The notes under the pieces are model-generated. The model had not been told where the DNA came from and made no database searches. It worked only from the letters and a program-made list of their open reading frames with translations. From positions 1,736,001 to 1,800,000 of the forward strand of contig CP107208.1 of assembly GCA_025758045.1 (NCBI GenBank): a DNA stretch of 64,000 nt, in the 5' to 3' direction. The translations under genes were made by a program, and so were the position numbers. Each line of letters starts with the position of its first letter. The first letter of the stretch is position 1. The DNA comes from Oscillospiraceae bacterium (GTDB lineage: Bacteria > Bacillota > Clostridia > Oscillospirales > Ruminococcaceae). Positions 39,420-49,017 of the stretch are shown piece by piece.

Positions 39420-40247
39420 ATGCCCACCATCATCGAAATCACCGACCTCTCCGCGCCGGAGCTGGCCGTGTATACCAAACTGACCGAGGCGCAGCTGCGC
39501 AACAAGCTGGAACCGGAAAAGGGCATCTTCATCGCCGAAAGCCCCAAGGTCATCGGCACCGCGCTGGACGCGGGCTGTGTGCCGCTTTCCTTTTTAATGG
39601 AGCGCCCCCACATCGAAGGTTCGGCCGCCGCCGTGCTGGCCCGCTGCCCCGATACCCCCGTGTACACCGCCCCCCGCGAGACCCTGCAAACGCTGACTGG
39701 CTACGCCCTGACCCGGGGGGTGCTGTGCGCCATGCGCCGCCCGAAACAGCATACCGTCGAGGAATTGTGCCAGACCGCCCGCCGCGTGGCTGTGCTGGAA
39801 GGCATCGTTGACTCCACCAACATTGGGGCTATCTTCCGCAGTGCCGCTGCACTGGGCATGGACGCCGTGCTTCTCTCGCCCTCCTGCTGCGACCCGCTCT
39901 GCCGCCGTGCGGTGCGGGTCAGCATGGGCACGGTATTCCAGGTGCCCTGGGCACGGCTGGGGGAGAAAAACACCGAATGGCCCGCGGCCGGTATGGACCG
40001 CCTGCACAAACTGGGCTTTAAGACCGCCGCCATGGCGCTGGACGACCGCGCCGTCAGCGTGGAGGACCCGGTTTTGCAGGCCGAGGACAAGCTGGCCATC
40101 GTGCTGGGCACCGAGGGCGACGGTCTGGCCGCCAACACGATCGCCCGGTGCGATTACACCGTTATGATCCCCATGCAGCACGGCGTGGACAGCCTAAACG
40201 TAGCCGCCGCCAGCGCCGTGGCCTTCTGGCAGCTGCGTGCCAAATAG
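39420..40247 (+). CDS. TrmH/SpoU-family RNA 2'-O-methyltransferase
   Basis: The protein has 275 residues. The C-terminal SPOUT knot is seen as VDSTNIGAIFRSAAALG (motif 1), LGTEGDGL (motif 2) and IPMQHGVDSLNVAAASAV (motif 3), which bind SAM. The N-terminal part is the RNA-binding domain with PEKGIFIAESPKVI. The target (rRNA or tRNA) cannot be told. AAGGAG lies before ATG 39420. Confidence 0.92.
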   Translation: MPTIIEITDLSAPELAVYTKLTEAQLRNKLEPEKGIFIAESPKVIGTALDAGCVPLSFLMERPHIEGSAAAVLARCPDTPVYTAPRETLQTLTGYALTRGVLCAMRRPKQHTVEELCQTARRVAVLEGIVDSTNIGAIFRSAAALGMDAVLLSPSCCDPLCRRAVRVSMGTVFQVPWARLGEKNTEWPAAGMDRLHKLGFKTAAMALDDRAVSVEDPVLQAEDKLAIVLGTEGDGLAANTIARCDYTVMIPMQHGVDSLNVAAASAVAFWQLRAK

Positions 40248-40282
40248 TATACAACCTGCCACAAAAAAATGACAAAAGTTTT

Positions 40283-40323
40283 ACACCCCGCTGACCAAAA
40301 CCCTGGCGGGGTGTGTTGTTTTT
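40283..40323 (+). terminator. Terminator after the methyltransferase
   Basis: ACACCCCGC (40283-40291) pairs with GCGGGGTGT (40306-40314), followed by GTTGTTTTT. Confidence 0.8.
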
Positions 40324-40344
40324 GGGGCGGGTACATGGTACAAT
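40316..40344 (+). promoter_or_regulatory. Promoter of the UMF1 transporter
   Basis: TTGTTT (40316-40321) and TACAAT (40339-40344) are 17 bases apart; the -35 lies in the T-tract of the preceding terminator. Confidence 0.55.
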
Positions 40345-40395
40345 ATTTATACACGTAACGAAAATGCGTGCAATAACCAGCAGGGGGAACCTACC

Positions 40396-41763
40396 ATGGG
40401 CTTCTTGAAAAAATTTACCAAGCAGGAGATCAGCTGGATGATGTACGACTGGGCCAACAGCGCCCACTCGGTCATCGTCGTTACCATCCTGCCCATCTTC
40501 TTTGACTCGGTGGCCAGCTGCACGGCGGACAGCGTTTCCAGTATGTCCATCTGGGGCTATGCCACCAGCATTGCCATGGCCATCGTCGCCCTGGCCGCGC
40601 CGTTTTTGGGCGTGTTTGGCGACATCCGCGGCATGCGCAAAAAGCTGTTTACTGCCTTTTTACTGCTGGGCGTTGTCTCGGTGGCAGGCCTGGCCTTTAC
40701 GCCGCTGATGGACTTTACCTCCTCCACCGCTGTCGCCGGTAAGGTGGCCATGCTGGTGCTGGTGCTGTACATTTTAAGCACCATCGGCTTTGACGCCTCC
40801 TGCATTTATTACGACGCCTTTTTGACTGACGTTACCACCGAGGACCGCATGGATTCCGTCTCCACGCTTGGCTACGGCCTGGGCTACATCGGCGGCTCCA
40901 CCATCCCGCTGCTGATCTTCCTCATCATGAACGCTGTCGGCGTGCCGATGCTGACGAGTTTGGCCATCATCTTTGCCATCACCGCCGTATGGTGGCTGGT
41001 GTTCAGCCTGCCGTTGCTGAAAAACTGCGAGCAGACCACCGGCAAACCCTACGAGAAGGGCGACATCGGCGCCAGCATCAAAAACGTGTTCACCACCATG
41101 AAGGAGATCGGCGCGGATAAGCCCATGCTGGTGTACATACTTTCGTACTTTTTCTACATCGACGGCGTGCATACCATCATCAGCATGTCCACCAGCTACG
41201 GCACCAACCTGGGGCTGGATTCCGCCGGTATGCTGCTGGCTCTGCTGCTGGTGCAGGTGTTGGGCCTGCCCTTCTGCCTGCTGTACATGAAGTTGGCCGC
41301 CAAGTTCGGCGCGCGCACCATGGTGGGCGTGGGTATCTGCGTGTACATGTTTATCTGCATCTTTGCGTACTTTATGAACAGCTTGTGGCAGTTCTGGATG
41401 CTGGCCGTGCTTTGCGCCACCAGCCAGGGCGGCATCCAGGCACTTTCCCGCTCGATGTTCGGCAAGCTCATCCCGGACAAGGCCCGCAGCGGTGAGTTCT
41501 TCGGTTTCTTTGATATTTTCGGTAAGTTTTCCTCCATCCTCGGCCCCACACTGGTGGGTGTCGTCAGCGCCTTTGCTGCCAGCAAAATGATGGCCGCCCA
41601 GGGCTTGACCGCCGTGACCGCCACGGCTGAGCAGGTAGACGCCATCAACAAGGCTGCCGGCCCCTACGGCATTTTGTCGGTCATCCTCATCATCATCGCG
41701 GGTGCGGTGCTCTACTTTGCCGTGCTGCCCCGCACCCTGAAAGGCGACCAGCGCAAGATTTGA
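40396..41763 (+). CDS. MFS transporter, UMF1 (Atg22-like) family
   Basis: The protein has 455 residues and about twelve membrane helices. It opens FTKQEISWMMYDWANSAHS, the UMF1 signature, and has FLGVFGDIRGMRKK (MFS motif A position) and LSRSMFGKLIPDKARSGEFFGFFD. UMF1 proteins are putative amino-acid or small-solute exporters; the substrate here is unknown. It has its own promoter. Confidence 0.9.
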   Translation: MGFLKKFTKQEISWMMYDWANSAHSVIVVTILPIFFDSVASCTADSVSSMSIWGYATSIAMAIVALAAPFLGVFGDIRGMRKKLFTAFLLLGVVSVAGLAFTPLMDFTSSTAVAGKVAMLVLVLYILSTIGFDASCIYYDAFLTDVTTEDRMDSVSTLGYGLGYIGGSTIPLLIFLIMNAVGVPMLTSLAIIFAITAVWWLVFSLPLLKNCEQTTGKPYEKGDIGASIKNVFTTMKEIGADKPMLVYILSYFFYIDGVHTIISMSTSYGTNLGLDSAGMLLALLLVQVLGLPFCLLYMKLAAKFGARTMVGVGICVYMFICIFAYFMNSLWQFWMLAVLCATSQGGIQALSRSMFGKLIPDKARSGEFFGFFDIFGKFSSILGPTLVGVVSAFAASKMMAAQGLTAVTATAEQVDAINKAAGPYGILSVILIIIAGAVLYFAVLPRTLKGDQRKI

Positions 41764-41788
41764 CAAAGCGCGCCTGAAAGCTTACAAT
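41760..41788 (+). promoter_or_regulatory. Promoter of the PLC-like gene
   Basis: TTGACA (41760-41765) overlaps the stop codon of the transporter; TACAAT (41783-41788) is 17 bases on. Confidence 0.7.
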
Positions 41789-41822
41789 AGTTTGCATGCT
41801 GAACAACAGGAAGTGAACCATC

Positions 41823-42740
41823 ATGCCGGAAGGCTATACCCATGTGCGCACGGCGCAAAAGGCCGCGGCGGCCATCCATTATAAGGTGCAGTGCCCCGCT
41901 GCCTTTGCGGCGGGCGCCAACGGGCCGGACAGTTTCTTTTGCTATGAGGTGTGGAAAAAGCGCGCCAAGCGCCACTTTGACCTGCCCACCCTGGGCAACC
42001 GCATGCACGAGGAAAAGACCGGCGAATTTCTGCGCTGCCTGTGCCGCCACGTAAAAAGCCGCCCCCAGGTGGAGTATGCCCTGGGCTTTTTAAGCCACTA
42101 CGCCGCCGACACGGTGGTGCATCCCTTCGTGTACGCCATGTGCCAGCCCGGCCAGCCCTACGCGGGCCCCGGAGGGCACGGCTACCTGGAGATCGCGCTG
42201 GACTCCGCCCTGCACGAGGAGGACACCGGCAGTGCGCTGGTGCCCGTCAACGATGTCAGCCCCCTGCCCACCGGTGAGGAACTGGCCGACATTACGGCGC
42301 TGCTGCACACATGCCTGCTGGAAGTCTACGGTGTGGATGTCTCGGTGGAGTACCTGGCCGATGCGTTCTACCACACCAAGGTGCTGCGCGGGCTGTTCCC
42401 CACAAAAAATCCGCTGAAGCGCGGGTTCTTCTGGCTGGTGGAGCCGCTCTTCGGCGGGCGCGGGTTCATAACGGGGCATATCTCGCCCCGCAAGCTGGCC
42501 CCCGACATGCCGGACGCCTGGACCGACCCCTTTACCGGCACCGAGCATACCGGCGGCGTGTTTGCCCTGCTGCCCAAGGCCGAGCGCCGCAGCGAGGAGT
42601 TTATGGGCGCAGCCCTGCTGCTTTGGCTGGACAAGTACACCGAAGCCGAATTTGCTGAGAAAATCGGCAGTATGAGTTATACCGAGGGTTGCGTGACACC
42701 CGCCAGCGACCCCGCCAACGAAAAGGAGACAACAACATGA
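41823..42740 (+). CDS. Zinc-dependent phospholipase C-like protein
   Basis: The protein has 305 residues. Metal-ligand motifs of the Zn-dependent PLC/P1 nuclease fold are seen: GYTHVRTAQKA, GANGPDSFF, RMHEEKTGEF and GFLSHYAADTVVHPF. No signal peptide is present, so it is probably cytoplasmic and its substrate is not known. The end is acidic and overlaps the ppi gene by four bases (ATGA). Confidence 0.85.
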   Translation: MPEGYTHVRTAQKAAAAIHYKVQCPAAFAAGANGPDSFFCYEVWKKRAKRHFDLPTLGNRMHEEKTGEFLRCLCRHVKSRPQVEYALGFLSHYAADTVVHPFVYAMCQPGQPYAGPGGHGYLEIALDSALHEEDTGSALVPVNDVSPLPTGEELADITALLHTCLLEVYGVDVSVEYLADAFYHTKVLRGLFPTKNPLKRGFFWLVEPLFGGRGFITGHISPRKLAPDMPDAWTDPFTGTEHTGGVFALLPKAERRSEEFMGAALLLWLDKYTEAEFAEKIGSMSYTEGCVTPASDPANEKETTT

Positions 42741-43207
42741 TCCGTATCACGATGCAGAACGGCAAGACCATCGACATTGAGCTGGACCCCAAGGCAGCTC
42801 CCATCACCTGCGAAAACTTTGAGAAGCTGGTCAAGCAGGGCTTTTACAACGGCCTGACCTTCCACCGCGTCATCCCCGGCTTTATGATCCAGGGCGGCTG
42901 CCCCGAGGGCACCGGCATGGGCGGCCCAGGCTGGCACATCAAGGGTGAGTTCCTGCAGAACGGCGTCGTCAACCCCATTAAACATACCCGCGGCGTCATC
43001 AGCATGGCCCGCGCTATGGACCCGAACTCCGCCGGCAGCCAGTTCTTCATCATGCACCAGGATGCACCCCACCTGGACGGCGGCTACGCTGCCTTCGGCC
43101 ACGTGGTCTCCGGCATGGACGTCGTCGACGAGATCGCCGCCGTTTCCACCGACTGGAACGACAAACCCCGCACGCCGGTCGTGATGGAGAAAGTGGAGAT
43201 TATCTAA
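42737..43207 (+). CDS. Cyclophilin-type peptidyl-prolyl isomerase
   Basis: The protein has 156 residues. It catalyses cis-trans isomerisation of proline bonds in the cytoplasm. Active-site motifs FHRVIPGFMIQGG, MARAMDPNSAGSQFFI and FGHVVSGMDVVDEI are all present; no signal peptide. AAGGAGA precedes ATG 42737. It is translationally coupled to the PLC-like gene. Confidence 0.95.
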   Translation: MIRITMQNGKTIDIELDPKAAPITCENFEKLVKQGFYNGLTFHRVIPGFMIQGGCPEGTGMGGPGWHIKGEFLQNGVVNPIKHTRGVISMARAMDPNSAGSQFFIMHQDAPHLDGGYAAFGHVVSGMDVVDEIAAVSTDWNDKPRTPVVMEKVEII

Positions 43208-43215
43208 TTGTTTAA

Positions 43216-43259
43216 TTGTTACTTTTCTTGAAAGAAAAGTAACCAAAAGAACTTTTAAT
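43216..43259. repeat. Dispersed hairpin repeat R3, copy
   Basis: ACTTTTCTTGAAAGAAAAGT is followed by AACCAAAAGAAC. It lies just after the ppi stop and may terminate it. Confidence 0.65.
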
Positions 43260-43292
43260 GTAATAGACCCACGAACGGGTTGCACGGTATAA

Positions 43293-43333
43293 AGGCTCCC
43301 TTGTGTAAAGGGAGCTGTCAGCCGATAGGCCTT
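43293..43333. repeat. Dispersed palindromic repeat R2, short copy
   Basis: GGCTCCCTTGTGTAAAGGGA with a GCC end. Between it and 43357 nothing else is seen. Confidence 0.55.
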
Positions 43334-43356
43334 TGGGAAAGTTACCACAAAATCAT

Positions 43357-43398
43357 GCCCGCCTGGTAGGGGACAACGCCCCGCCCCGGCGGGCTTTT
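43357..43398 (+). terminator. Hairpin terminator before legB promoter
   Basis: GCCCGCC (43357-43363) pairs with GGCGGGC (43388-43394) with an inner GGGG/CCCC stem, followed by TTTT. Confidence 0.65.
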
Positions 43399-43407
43399 AC
43401 TTTATAG

Positions 43408-43436
43408 TTGAAATCTTTGCCGAAATCGGTTATACT
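43408..43436 (+). promoter_or_regulatory. Promoter of the LegB-like/GT-C operon
   Basis: TTGAAA (43408-43413) and TATACT (43431-43436) are 17 bases apart, about 70 bases before the ATG. Confidence 0.7.
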
Positions 43437-43507
43437 ATTTTGTAATAATTGAAATTGTGGGGGAATCCACCTTCTGGACGACCCTTTATAGAAGTAAGGA
43501 GCAAACA

Positions 43508-44491
43508 ATGGCACATACCGTAATGGTTACCGGTGCAGACGGCTTTATTGGCAGCCACCTCACCGAAGAACTTGTCAAGCGCGGCGAAAAAGTTCGCGCC
43601 TTCTGCCTGTATAACTCTTTCGGCTCGCTGGGCTGGATCGACACCCTGCCGCCGGAGATCCGCAACGAGATCGACATCTTCATGGGCGACGTGCGTGACC
43701 CCAACGGCGTGCGCACCGCCATGCGCGGGCAGGAGCGTGTCTTCCACCTGGCCGCCCTCATCGCAATTCCGTTCTCCTACCACAGCCCGGACAGCTACGT
43801 GGACACCAACATCAAGGGCACCCTCAACGTCCTGAACGCCGCCCGCGAGCTGGACACCCAGCGCGTGCTGGTCACCTCCACCAGCGAGGTCTACGGCACA
43901 GCTCAGTATGTGCCCATCGACGAAAAGCACCCCTTCCAGGGTCAAAGCCCCTACTCGGCTACTAAAATCGGTGCTGACCGCCTGGCCGAAAGCTTCTACC
44001 GCAGCTTCGACCTGCCCGTCACTATCGTGCGCCCCTTCAACACCTACGGCCCGCGCCAGAGCGGCCGCGCCATCATCCCTACCATCATCACCCAGCTGTT
44101 GGCGGGCCAGACTGAGATCAAACTCGGCAGCCTGACCCCGACCCGCGACTTCAACTATGTCAAAGACACCGCCAACGGCTTTATGACCATCGCGGACTGC
44201 GATGCCGCCATTGGTCAGGAGCTGAACATTGCCACCGGCGTGGAGCACTCCATCGGTGACTTGGCCAACGAGCTGATCGCCCAGATCAACCCCAACGCCA
44301 AGATCGTCTGCGAGGCCGAGCGCCTGCGCCCCGAAAAGAGCGAAGTCAACCGCCTGCTGGGCGACTCCACCAAGCTGCGCAACCTGACCGGCTGGGCGCC
44401 CCAGTACACCTTTGAGCAGGGCCTTGCCGCTACCATCGAGTTCCTGCGCGGCAACCTGGACCAGTACAAGGTCGGCCAGTATATCCTGTAA
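43508..44491 (+). CDS. legB: NAD-dependent nucleotide-sugar 4,6-dehydratase (LegB-like)
   Basis: The protein has 327 residues, an extended SDR. The NAD site is VTGADGFIGSHLTE; the catalytic YxxxK is Y149/K153 in SPYSATK with the preceding TSTSEVYG. The stretch VRAFCLYNSFGSLGWID is typical of LegB, which removes water from UDP-GlcNAc in legionaminic acid synthesis. None of the other leg genes is nearby, so it may supply another 6-deoxy sugar. It is followed after three bases by a GT-C-like gene. Confidence 0.85.
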   Translation: MAHTVMVTGADGFIGSHLTEELVKRGEKVRAFCLYNSFGSLGWIDTLPPEIRNEIDIFMGDVRDPNGVRTAMRGQERVFHLAALIAIPFSYHSPDSYVDTNIKGTLNVLNAARELDTQRVLVTSTSEVYGTAQYVPIDEKHPFQGQSPYSATKIGADRLAESFYRSFDLPVTIVRPFNTYGPRQSGRAIIPTIITQLLAGQTEIKLGSLTPTRDFNYVKDTANGFMTIADCDAAIGQELNIATGVEHSIGDLANELIAQINPNAKIVCEAERLRPEKSEVNRLLGDSTKLRNLTGWAPQYTFEQGLAATIEFLRGNLDQYKVGQYIL

Positions 44492-44494
44492 TCT

Positions 44495-46180
44495 ATGGAA
44501 AATTCGTCAAACAAACGCAAATTTTCACCCACCGTATGGCACCCCGCCGCACGGTGGGCTTTCGTGTTGGGGCTGTGCGCCGTGGCGGGCGTCATCGTCA
44601 GCTACTACTGGCGTGTCTTTTACGGGCTGGATGCCCGGGGTGTGCCGCCGCTGCAGATCACCGGCCTTTGCGTGGTGCTGGCCCTGGCGGCGGGTGCGGC
44701 GGCGCTGCTGCTGCGGCATTGTAAGGACTTCGCCAAGCGGGGGGCTTGCTGCATTTTGCTGTGCGGAGCGCTGTTCGCCTTTGCCAATCCGCCCCTGCAA
44801 ACGCCCGATGAAACCGACCATTATCTGCGGACCTACGCTATCTCTATGGGCCGCTTTGACTTTGACGCTAAGCGAAGCTACCCCGAGGATGTCAACGAGC
44901 TGATGGACGCCTTCCCTGGTGCGTGGGTCAATGCCCACACCTCGGCGGGCCTGGGCACTGACCCTGACACGAACGCCGAGCAGCCCTACAACACCGCAGG
45001 CTACGCCTTAAAACAGTATGGCAAAGACGGCCGGGTGGAGAGCATCTGGGATAGCTTTACCCAGTACATCAACTGGGAAAAGCGCGATTCTGCGGCAGAT
45101 TCCGTCGCCGAACCCATCAGCTTTCTGATTTTGCCGTTCCTGCCCGGGGCACTGGGCATGGCGTTGGCACGGCTGTTTGGGTTTGGCGCGCTGGGCTGCC
45201 TGTACGGCGGGCGGCTGATGAACCTGCTGGTCTACACGCTGCTGTGTTACGCGGCGCTGCGCAGCGCCAAAAAGTGCCGCCCGGCGTTCTTGGCCGTGAT
45301 GCTGCTGCCCATGTCGTTGTACATGGGGGCTTCGTTAAGTTACGATGCGGCGTTGTTGGCGTGCTATTATCTGATGCTGGCGCTGCTGACCTGCCCGGAA
45401 TGGGACAGCCGCACCGCCGCTGTTTACACGGCCGCCTGCGTGTTTGCCAACGGCACCAAGCCCTACATCAACCTGCTGTGGGTGGTGCTGCCGCTGGTGG
45501 TCGTGCGCAGGGGCGAGTGGAAAGCCAGACTCAACCGCGCGTGGTACACCGTGGGCACGCTGGCGGGCGCACTGCTGCTGACCCAAATTGTGGAACAATA
45601 TGGCACGCTGCTTCGTCATAATTACGGCACTATCGCCCGGCAGGGTGGCAGCACCGTCAACGGCGGGGCACAGCTTTTGTTTGTGCTGAAAAATCCGCTG
45701 CGTTATATCGCGGTTTTGTTGGGTACACTCTATGAGAATGATGGTTTCCTGGGCCAGCTGGGGCTTTTCGGCTGGAAGGATATGCCCGTCGCGTTCCTCA
45801 ACCTGACCGGCCCAATGGTGCTGCTGGCTGCCGCGCTGCTCTGCGCCCCGAAGACGAACGCCTTGGGCCGCCGCCGCAACGGCTGGCTGAGCGTGTTCGC
45901 CGCCGTCTACGCTGTGGGCGCCATGACCGCCATGTACATCACCTACACGCCGGTGGGCATGGTGCGCATCGTGGGTCTGCAAACGCGGTACTTCCTGCCC
46001 GTCTGGTTGCTGCTGGCTGTGGGCGTGGCGGCGCTGATCCGCCGCGCGTTAAAACCGGCCCTGACCGCCGAAAGGGGAGAGGCCCTGGCCCTGCCGCTGT
46101 GCGGCTGGTACGCCTTTGCGGGGGCGGTGCTGCTCTTTCAGCATTACTTTATTGGACCTGTCTACGTCATTTATCAATAA
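44495..46180 (+). CDS. DUF2142-like GT-C membrane protein
   Basis: The protein has 561 residues with about twelve helices. The loop after the early helices reads PPLQTPDETDHYLRTYA, the P-x-PDE-x-H mark of DUF2142 proteins, thought to be glycosyltransferases of the GT-C fold using lipid-linked donors. It begins three bases after legB. Its product may use or follow the sugar made by legB. Confidence 0.82.
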   Translation: MENSSNKRKFSPTVWHPAARWAFVLGLCAVAGVIVSYYWRVFYGLDARGVPPLQITGLCVVLALAAGAAALLLRHCKDFAKRGACCILLCGALFAFANPPLQTPDETDHYLRTYAISMGRFDFDAKRSYPEDVNELMDAFPGAWVNAHTSAGLGTDPDTNAEQPYNTAGYALKQYGKDGRVESIWDSFTQYINWEKRDSAADSVAEPISFLILPFLPGALGMALARLFGFGALGCLYGGRLMNLLVYTLLCYAALRSAKKCRPAFLAVMLLPMSLYMGASLSYDAALLACYYLMLALLTCPEWDSRTAAVYTAACVFANGTKPYINLLWVVLPLVVVRRGEWKARLNRAWYTVGTLAGALLLTQIVEQYGTLLRHNYGTIARQGGSTVNGGAQLLFVLKNPLRYIAVLLGTLYENDGFLGQLGLFGWKDMPVAFLNLTGPMVLLAAALLCAPKTNALGRRRNGWLSVFAAVYAVGAMTAMYITYTPVGMVRIVGLQTRYFLPVWLLLAVGVAALIRRALKPALTAERGEALALPLCGWYAFAGAVLLFQHYFIGPVYVIYQ

Positions 46181-46201
46181 CTACAGGGGGTGACTTGTAC
46201 T

Positions 46202-48196
46202 GTGCTGACCTTGGCCTGGGGGCTGTTCCTGCTGGTTCTGCTGGCGGGTGCCGGTGCGGTGCTGGCCGCCCTTTTGGATTGTGACGCCGCTTTACTGCCG
46301 CTGCCGCTGCTCAGCACCGCCGCGCTGGTGCTGTACCCGTTTGGCATGCTGGGCAATCTGCGCATTGGCGCGGCGGCAGCTGTGCTGCTGTTGGGTGCTG
46401 CGGTGGTTGTGGGCGTTGTTCGCCTGCGCCCGGCAGGTGTGGGAACGGCGGTGAAAACCGCCCTGACCCGCCCCGGCTTTGCGCTGTTTTTGGGTGGTGC
46501 TGCGTTTATCTGGTGCCTGTTTGCCCTGCACCGGCCCATGTTTACCCAGTGGGACGAGTTCACCGCCTGGGGCCTTGCGCCCAAAATGGTGGTGGAGCGC
46601 GCCGCGTTTTATGTGGCCGATCCCGTCAACCTGAAAGCCAGCTTTACCTACCCGGCCACCAGCCTGGTGACGTTCTTGTTCCAGCCCTTTGGTTCGTGGG
46701 CTGAGTGGGCCTGCCTGGCCGCGCTGGACACCCTGGCTCTGGCCTGTGTGGCGGCAGCTTCGGCTCTGCCTCGCCCGCAGTGGGCGGGGGGCATCCTTGT
46801 GTTCGGGACCGGGTTTGTGCTGCCGTTCTTCTTCTCCAACAATCCGGCGGGCAGCTATGCGCCGCAGTATGCCAACGCCATGGCGGACCTGCCGCTGGCG
46901 ATGCTGTTTGGCGGGGCACTCTGCCTGTATTATTCTGTAGGGCACCGCAGGCGGGCATTCTGGCTGACGGCTCTGCCGCTGATGCTGCTGACCCTGACGA
47001 AAGATATTTGCTTTGCCTACGGGCTGATCGCCGCCTTTTTGATCGGCCTTGACCAGTTGGTCACCGCCGATAAACCAATCAAACAATCGTTCCCGCGTGC
47101 GTTTCTGCGCGCTGGCGGCCTGGCCGTCTGCGTGGTGGCCACCTTTGCAAGCTGGAGCCGCTACACCGCCGCCGTGACCCCCACGGTGGACACCGGCGCC
47201 AGCGTGGGCAGCGCGGGCTTAAGCTACGGCGCGGTGCTGACGGGCGGCGTAAAGCAGCTGCTGGGCATTGGCCGCGATGACAAGTTTGCGCAAATTATGG
47301 CCGCCATGGGGAATGCTTTCTTCACCCGGCGCATCTGCCTGCTGGGCGGCGGCATCATGGCGGTGGCGGTTATTACCATGGTCGCAGCAGCGGCGTTTTT
47401 TGCCGCCGAAAAAGGCCCGGCCCGCCGCCGTGTACTGATGGCGCATCTGGCATTCGCGTTCTGCTTCGCCGCGCTGTATGCGTTCCACCTCATTTTGTAT
47501 TACTACAATTTCTCGGACGTGGAGGGCCTGGCCCTCAAGGACTACGACCGCTATTTAAGCCCCTACTACCAGGCGTGGATGCTGGCTATGCTCTGTCTGC
47601 TGGCCCGCAGTGCTGCCGCCCGGTGGAGCCGCTGTGTGCTGGCCTGTGCGGCCGCCGCTGTGGTGGGTATCTTCTGCTGGCGGGGCATCCCGGCGGCAGG
47701 CTTCTGGTCGGATGCCGACAGCCTGTACACCCTGCGTGCTGACGTGCAAGACCGCGCTGACACGATGAATACGGTGCTGGATTGGCCCGACCGTGTGCTG
47801 GTGCTGAGCCAGGGTGACGACGCCACCCGCTGGTACTACTACCGCTACGAGCTGACGGCCCAGGTGGTCAACGGCTTCGGCGGCTTTTACGGTCGTTTGG
47901 GCGAGACCCAGGATCGCTGGGACAGCGACTTTATGAACCTGGTCGAAAGCGAAAATTGGACGCTGTACGACTATAAAGCCGTCTGCGTGCCCGCCACGCT
48001 GGTGGCCTATATGCAGGAGAAAGACTGCGATTATCTGCTCATTGACCGTGCCGATGACTACCTGCAGCGGGAGTTCAGCCCCTATTTTGAGGGCGGCTTG
48101 ACCGCTGACATGCCCGCGACCCTCTACCACTTTGAGGGCGCAGACGCCGCCGTGCCCTTTACGCTGGCCGCGGTGGCAGAAAGCGGGGTGGAATAA
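46202..48196 (+). CDS. Large GT-C-like membrane protein, module 1
   Basis: The protein has about 664 residues with 12-14 helices and an extracytoplasmic C-terminal domain (from about 515). The first large loop carries MFTQWDEFTAWGLAPKMVV, with an acidic pair in the GT-C catalytic place. GTG 46202 is chosen because GGGGGTGA sits eight bases upstream; GTG 46190 is also in frame. It overlaps the next gene by one base (TAATG). The gene at 49071 has the same layout (SDEFSLWATAVKV), so the two are paralogues. Confidence 0.7.
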   Translation: MLTLAWGLFLLVLLAGAGAVLAALLDCDAALLPLPLLSTAALVLYPFGMLGNLRIGAAAAVLLLGAAVVVGVVRLRPAGVGTAVKTALTRPGFALFLGGAAFIWCLFALHRPMFTQWDEFTAWGLAPKMVVERAAFYVADPVNLKASFTYPATSLVTFLFQPFGSWAEWACLAALDTLALACVAAASALPRPQWAGGILVFGTGFVLPFFFSNNPAGSYAPQYANAMADLPLAMLFGGALCLYYSVGHRRRAFWLTALPLMLLTLTKDICFAYGLIAAFLIGLDQLVTADKPIKQSFPRAFLRAGGLAVCVVATFASWSRYTAAVTPTVDTGASVGSAGLSYGAVLTGGVKQLLGIGRDDKFAQIMAAMGNAFFTRRICLLGGGIMAVAVITMVAAAAFFAAEKGPARRRVLMAHLAFAFCFAALYAFHLILYYYNFSDVEGLALKDYDRYLSPYYQAWMLAMLCLLARSAAARWSRCVLACAAAAVVGIFCWRGIPAAGFWSDADSLYTLRADVQDRADTMNTVLDWPDRVLVLSQGDDATRWYYYRYELTAQVVNGFGGFYGRLGETQDRWDSDFMNLVESENWTLYDYKAVCVPATLVAYMQEKDCDYLLIDRADDYLQREFSPYFEGGLTADMPATLYHFEGADAAVPFTLAAVAESGVE

Positions 48197-48843
48197 TGCA
48201 GAAAAAAGCGCTCTTCAACCCGCGTCAAACGCTGGTGCTGGCTTACCTGCTGGCGGTGGTGCTGTGGCTGGTGCGCTGCCTGGCGGGCAGTGCCGTGATG
48301 CTGAACTACAAAATGCAGGGCAAAATGCCCCAGGTCACGCTGGCACCGGACGAGCTTACCACCGAGAGTTTTGCCGCCTATTCCAGCAACGAGTGGTGGA
48401 CCGCCCCGGACGACGATCCCAACTGGTATCTTTCTACCGACAGCGACCCCCACATCTACTGGCAGGGGCAGGGTTATATTGAAACAGTGGAGCTGGATGC
48501 TGCGCACCGCCTGCCCCCGGGTGGCGTGGCGCTGTACTATCTCAAGCCCGGCCAGACCGACTACACCGAGGCGCAGAAAGTCTACGCCAAAGTCACTGCC
48601 TCCGGCGTGTACACGTTCGATCTGGGCGACCAGTGGGTCACGGGCCTGCGCATCGACCCCGACAGCGTAGGCGGCGTGCCGACGCTTTTCACTGGTGTGA
48701 CGCTGAACCCGGACACCCCGTGGTATCTGCGCTTTATCCCCGCCGCCGGCCAACTGCTGGCACTGCTGTTTGTCCCCGCGTTTGTTGCGGGAGTGTTTTG
48801 TTCCTTCTTTGAAAAGAAGGGACCGAAGAAACTTGCAACATAA
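48196..48843 (+). CDS. Two-TM partner protein, module 1
   Basis: The protein has 215 residues: helix (about 14-36), an extracytoplasmic beta-rich domain (about 45-172) and a second helix (about 178-200). The layout and the partner relationship match the gene at 51146. No family is recognised. The last residues, SFFEKKGPKKLAT, are encoded by a dispersed R3 hairpin. Confidence 0.7.
   Translation: MQKKALFNPRQTLVLAYLLAVVLWLVRCLAGSAVMLNYKMQGKMPQVTLAPDELTTESFAAYSSNEWWTAPDDDPNWYLSTDSDPHIYWQGQGYIETVELDAAHRLPPGGVALYYLKPGQTDYTEAQKVYAKVTASGVYTFDLGDQWVTGLRIDPDSVGGVPTLFTGVTLNPDTPWYLRFIPAAGQLLALLFVPAFVAGVFCSFFEKKGPKKLAT
48797..48835. repeat. Dispersed hairpin repeat R3, inside a coding end
   Basis: TTCCTTCTTTGAAAAGAAGG followed by GACCGAAGAAACTT. 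It forms the last codons of the gene at 48196. Confidence 0.75.
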
Positions 48844-48870
48844 TAAAGCAAAAATAGGGATAAGCGGCAT

Positions 48871-48950
48871 CTGTAGGGGCGCACACTGTGCGCCCGCCAA
48901 CCTCGCGGCAGTGCAAACACACGCGGGCAAACAATGTTCGCCCCTGCAAC
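48871..48950. repeat. Dispersed repeat R4, diverged copy
   Basis: CTGTAGGGGCGCACACTGTG, a second palindrome with GCGCCC, and a CGCCCCTGCAAC end. Confidence 0.55.
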
Positions 48951-49017
48951 CATTCCCTGCCTCGCTTTCCCCGCGTCATCGCAACTTACCCCCAACCACA
49001 AAACGGTATTTTATATT

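Noticed and set aside
27939..43333. CRISPR-like repeats
   Set aside because: The repeats are scattered single copies of variable length between genes, not regularly spaced, and no cas genes are present.
46190..46201. GTG 46190 as the start of the module 1 GT-C gene
   Set aside because: It has no ribosome site; GGGGGTGA is well placed only for GTG 46202.
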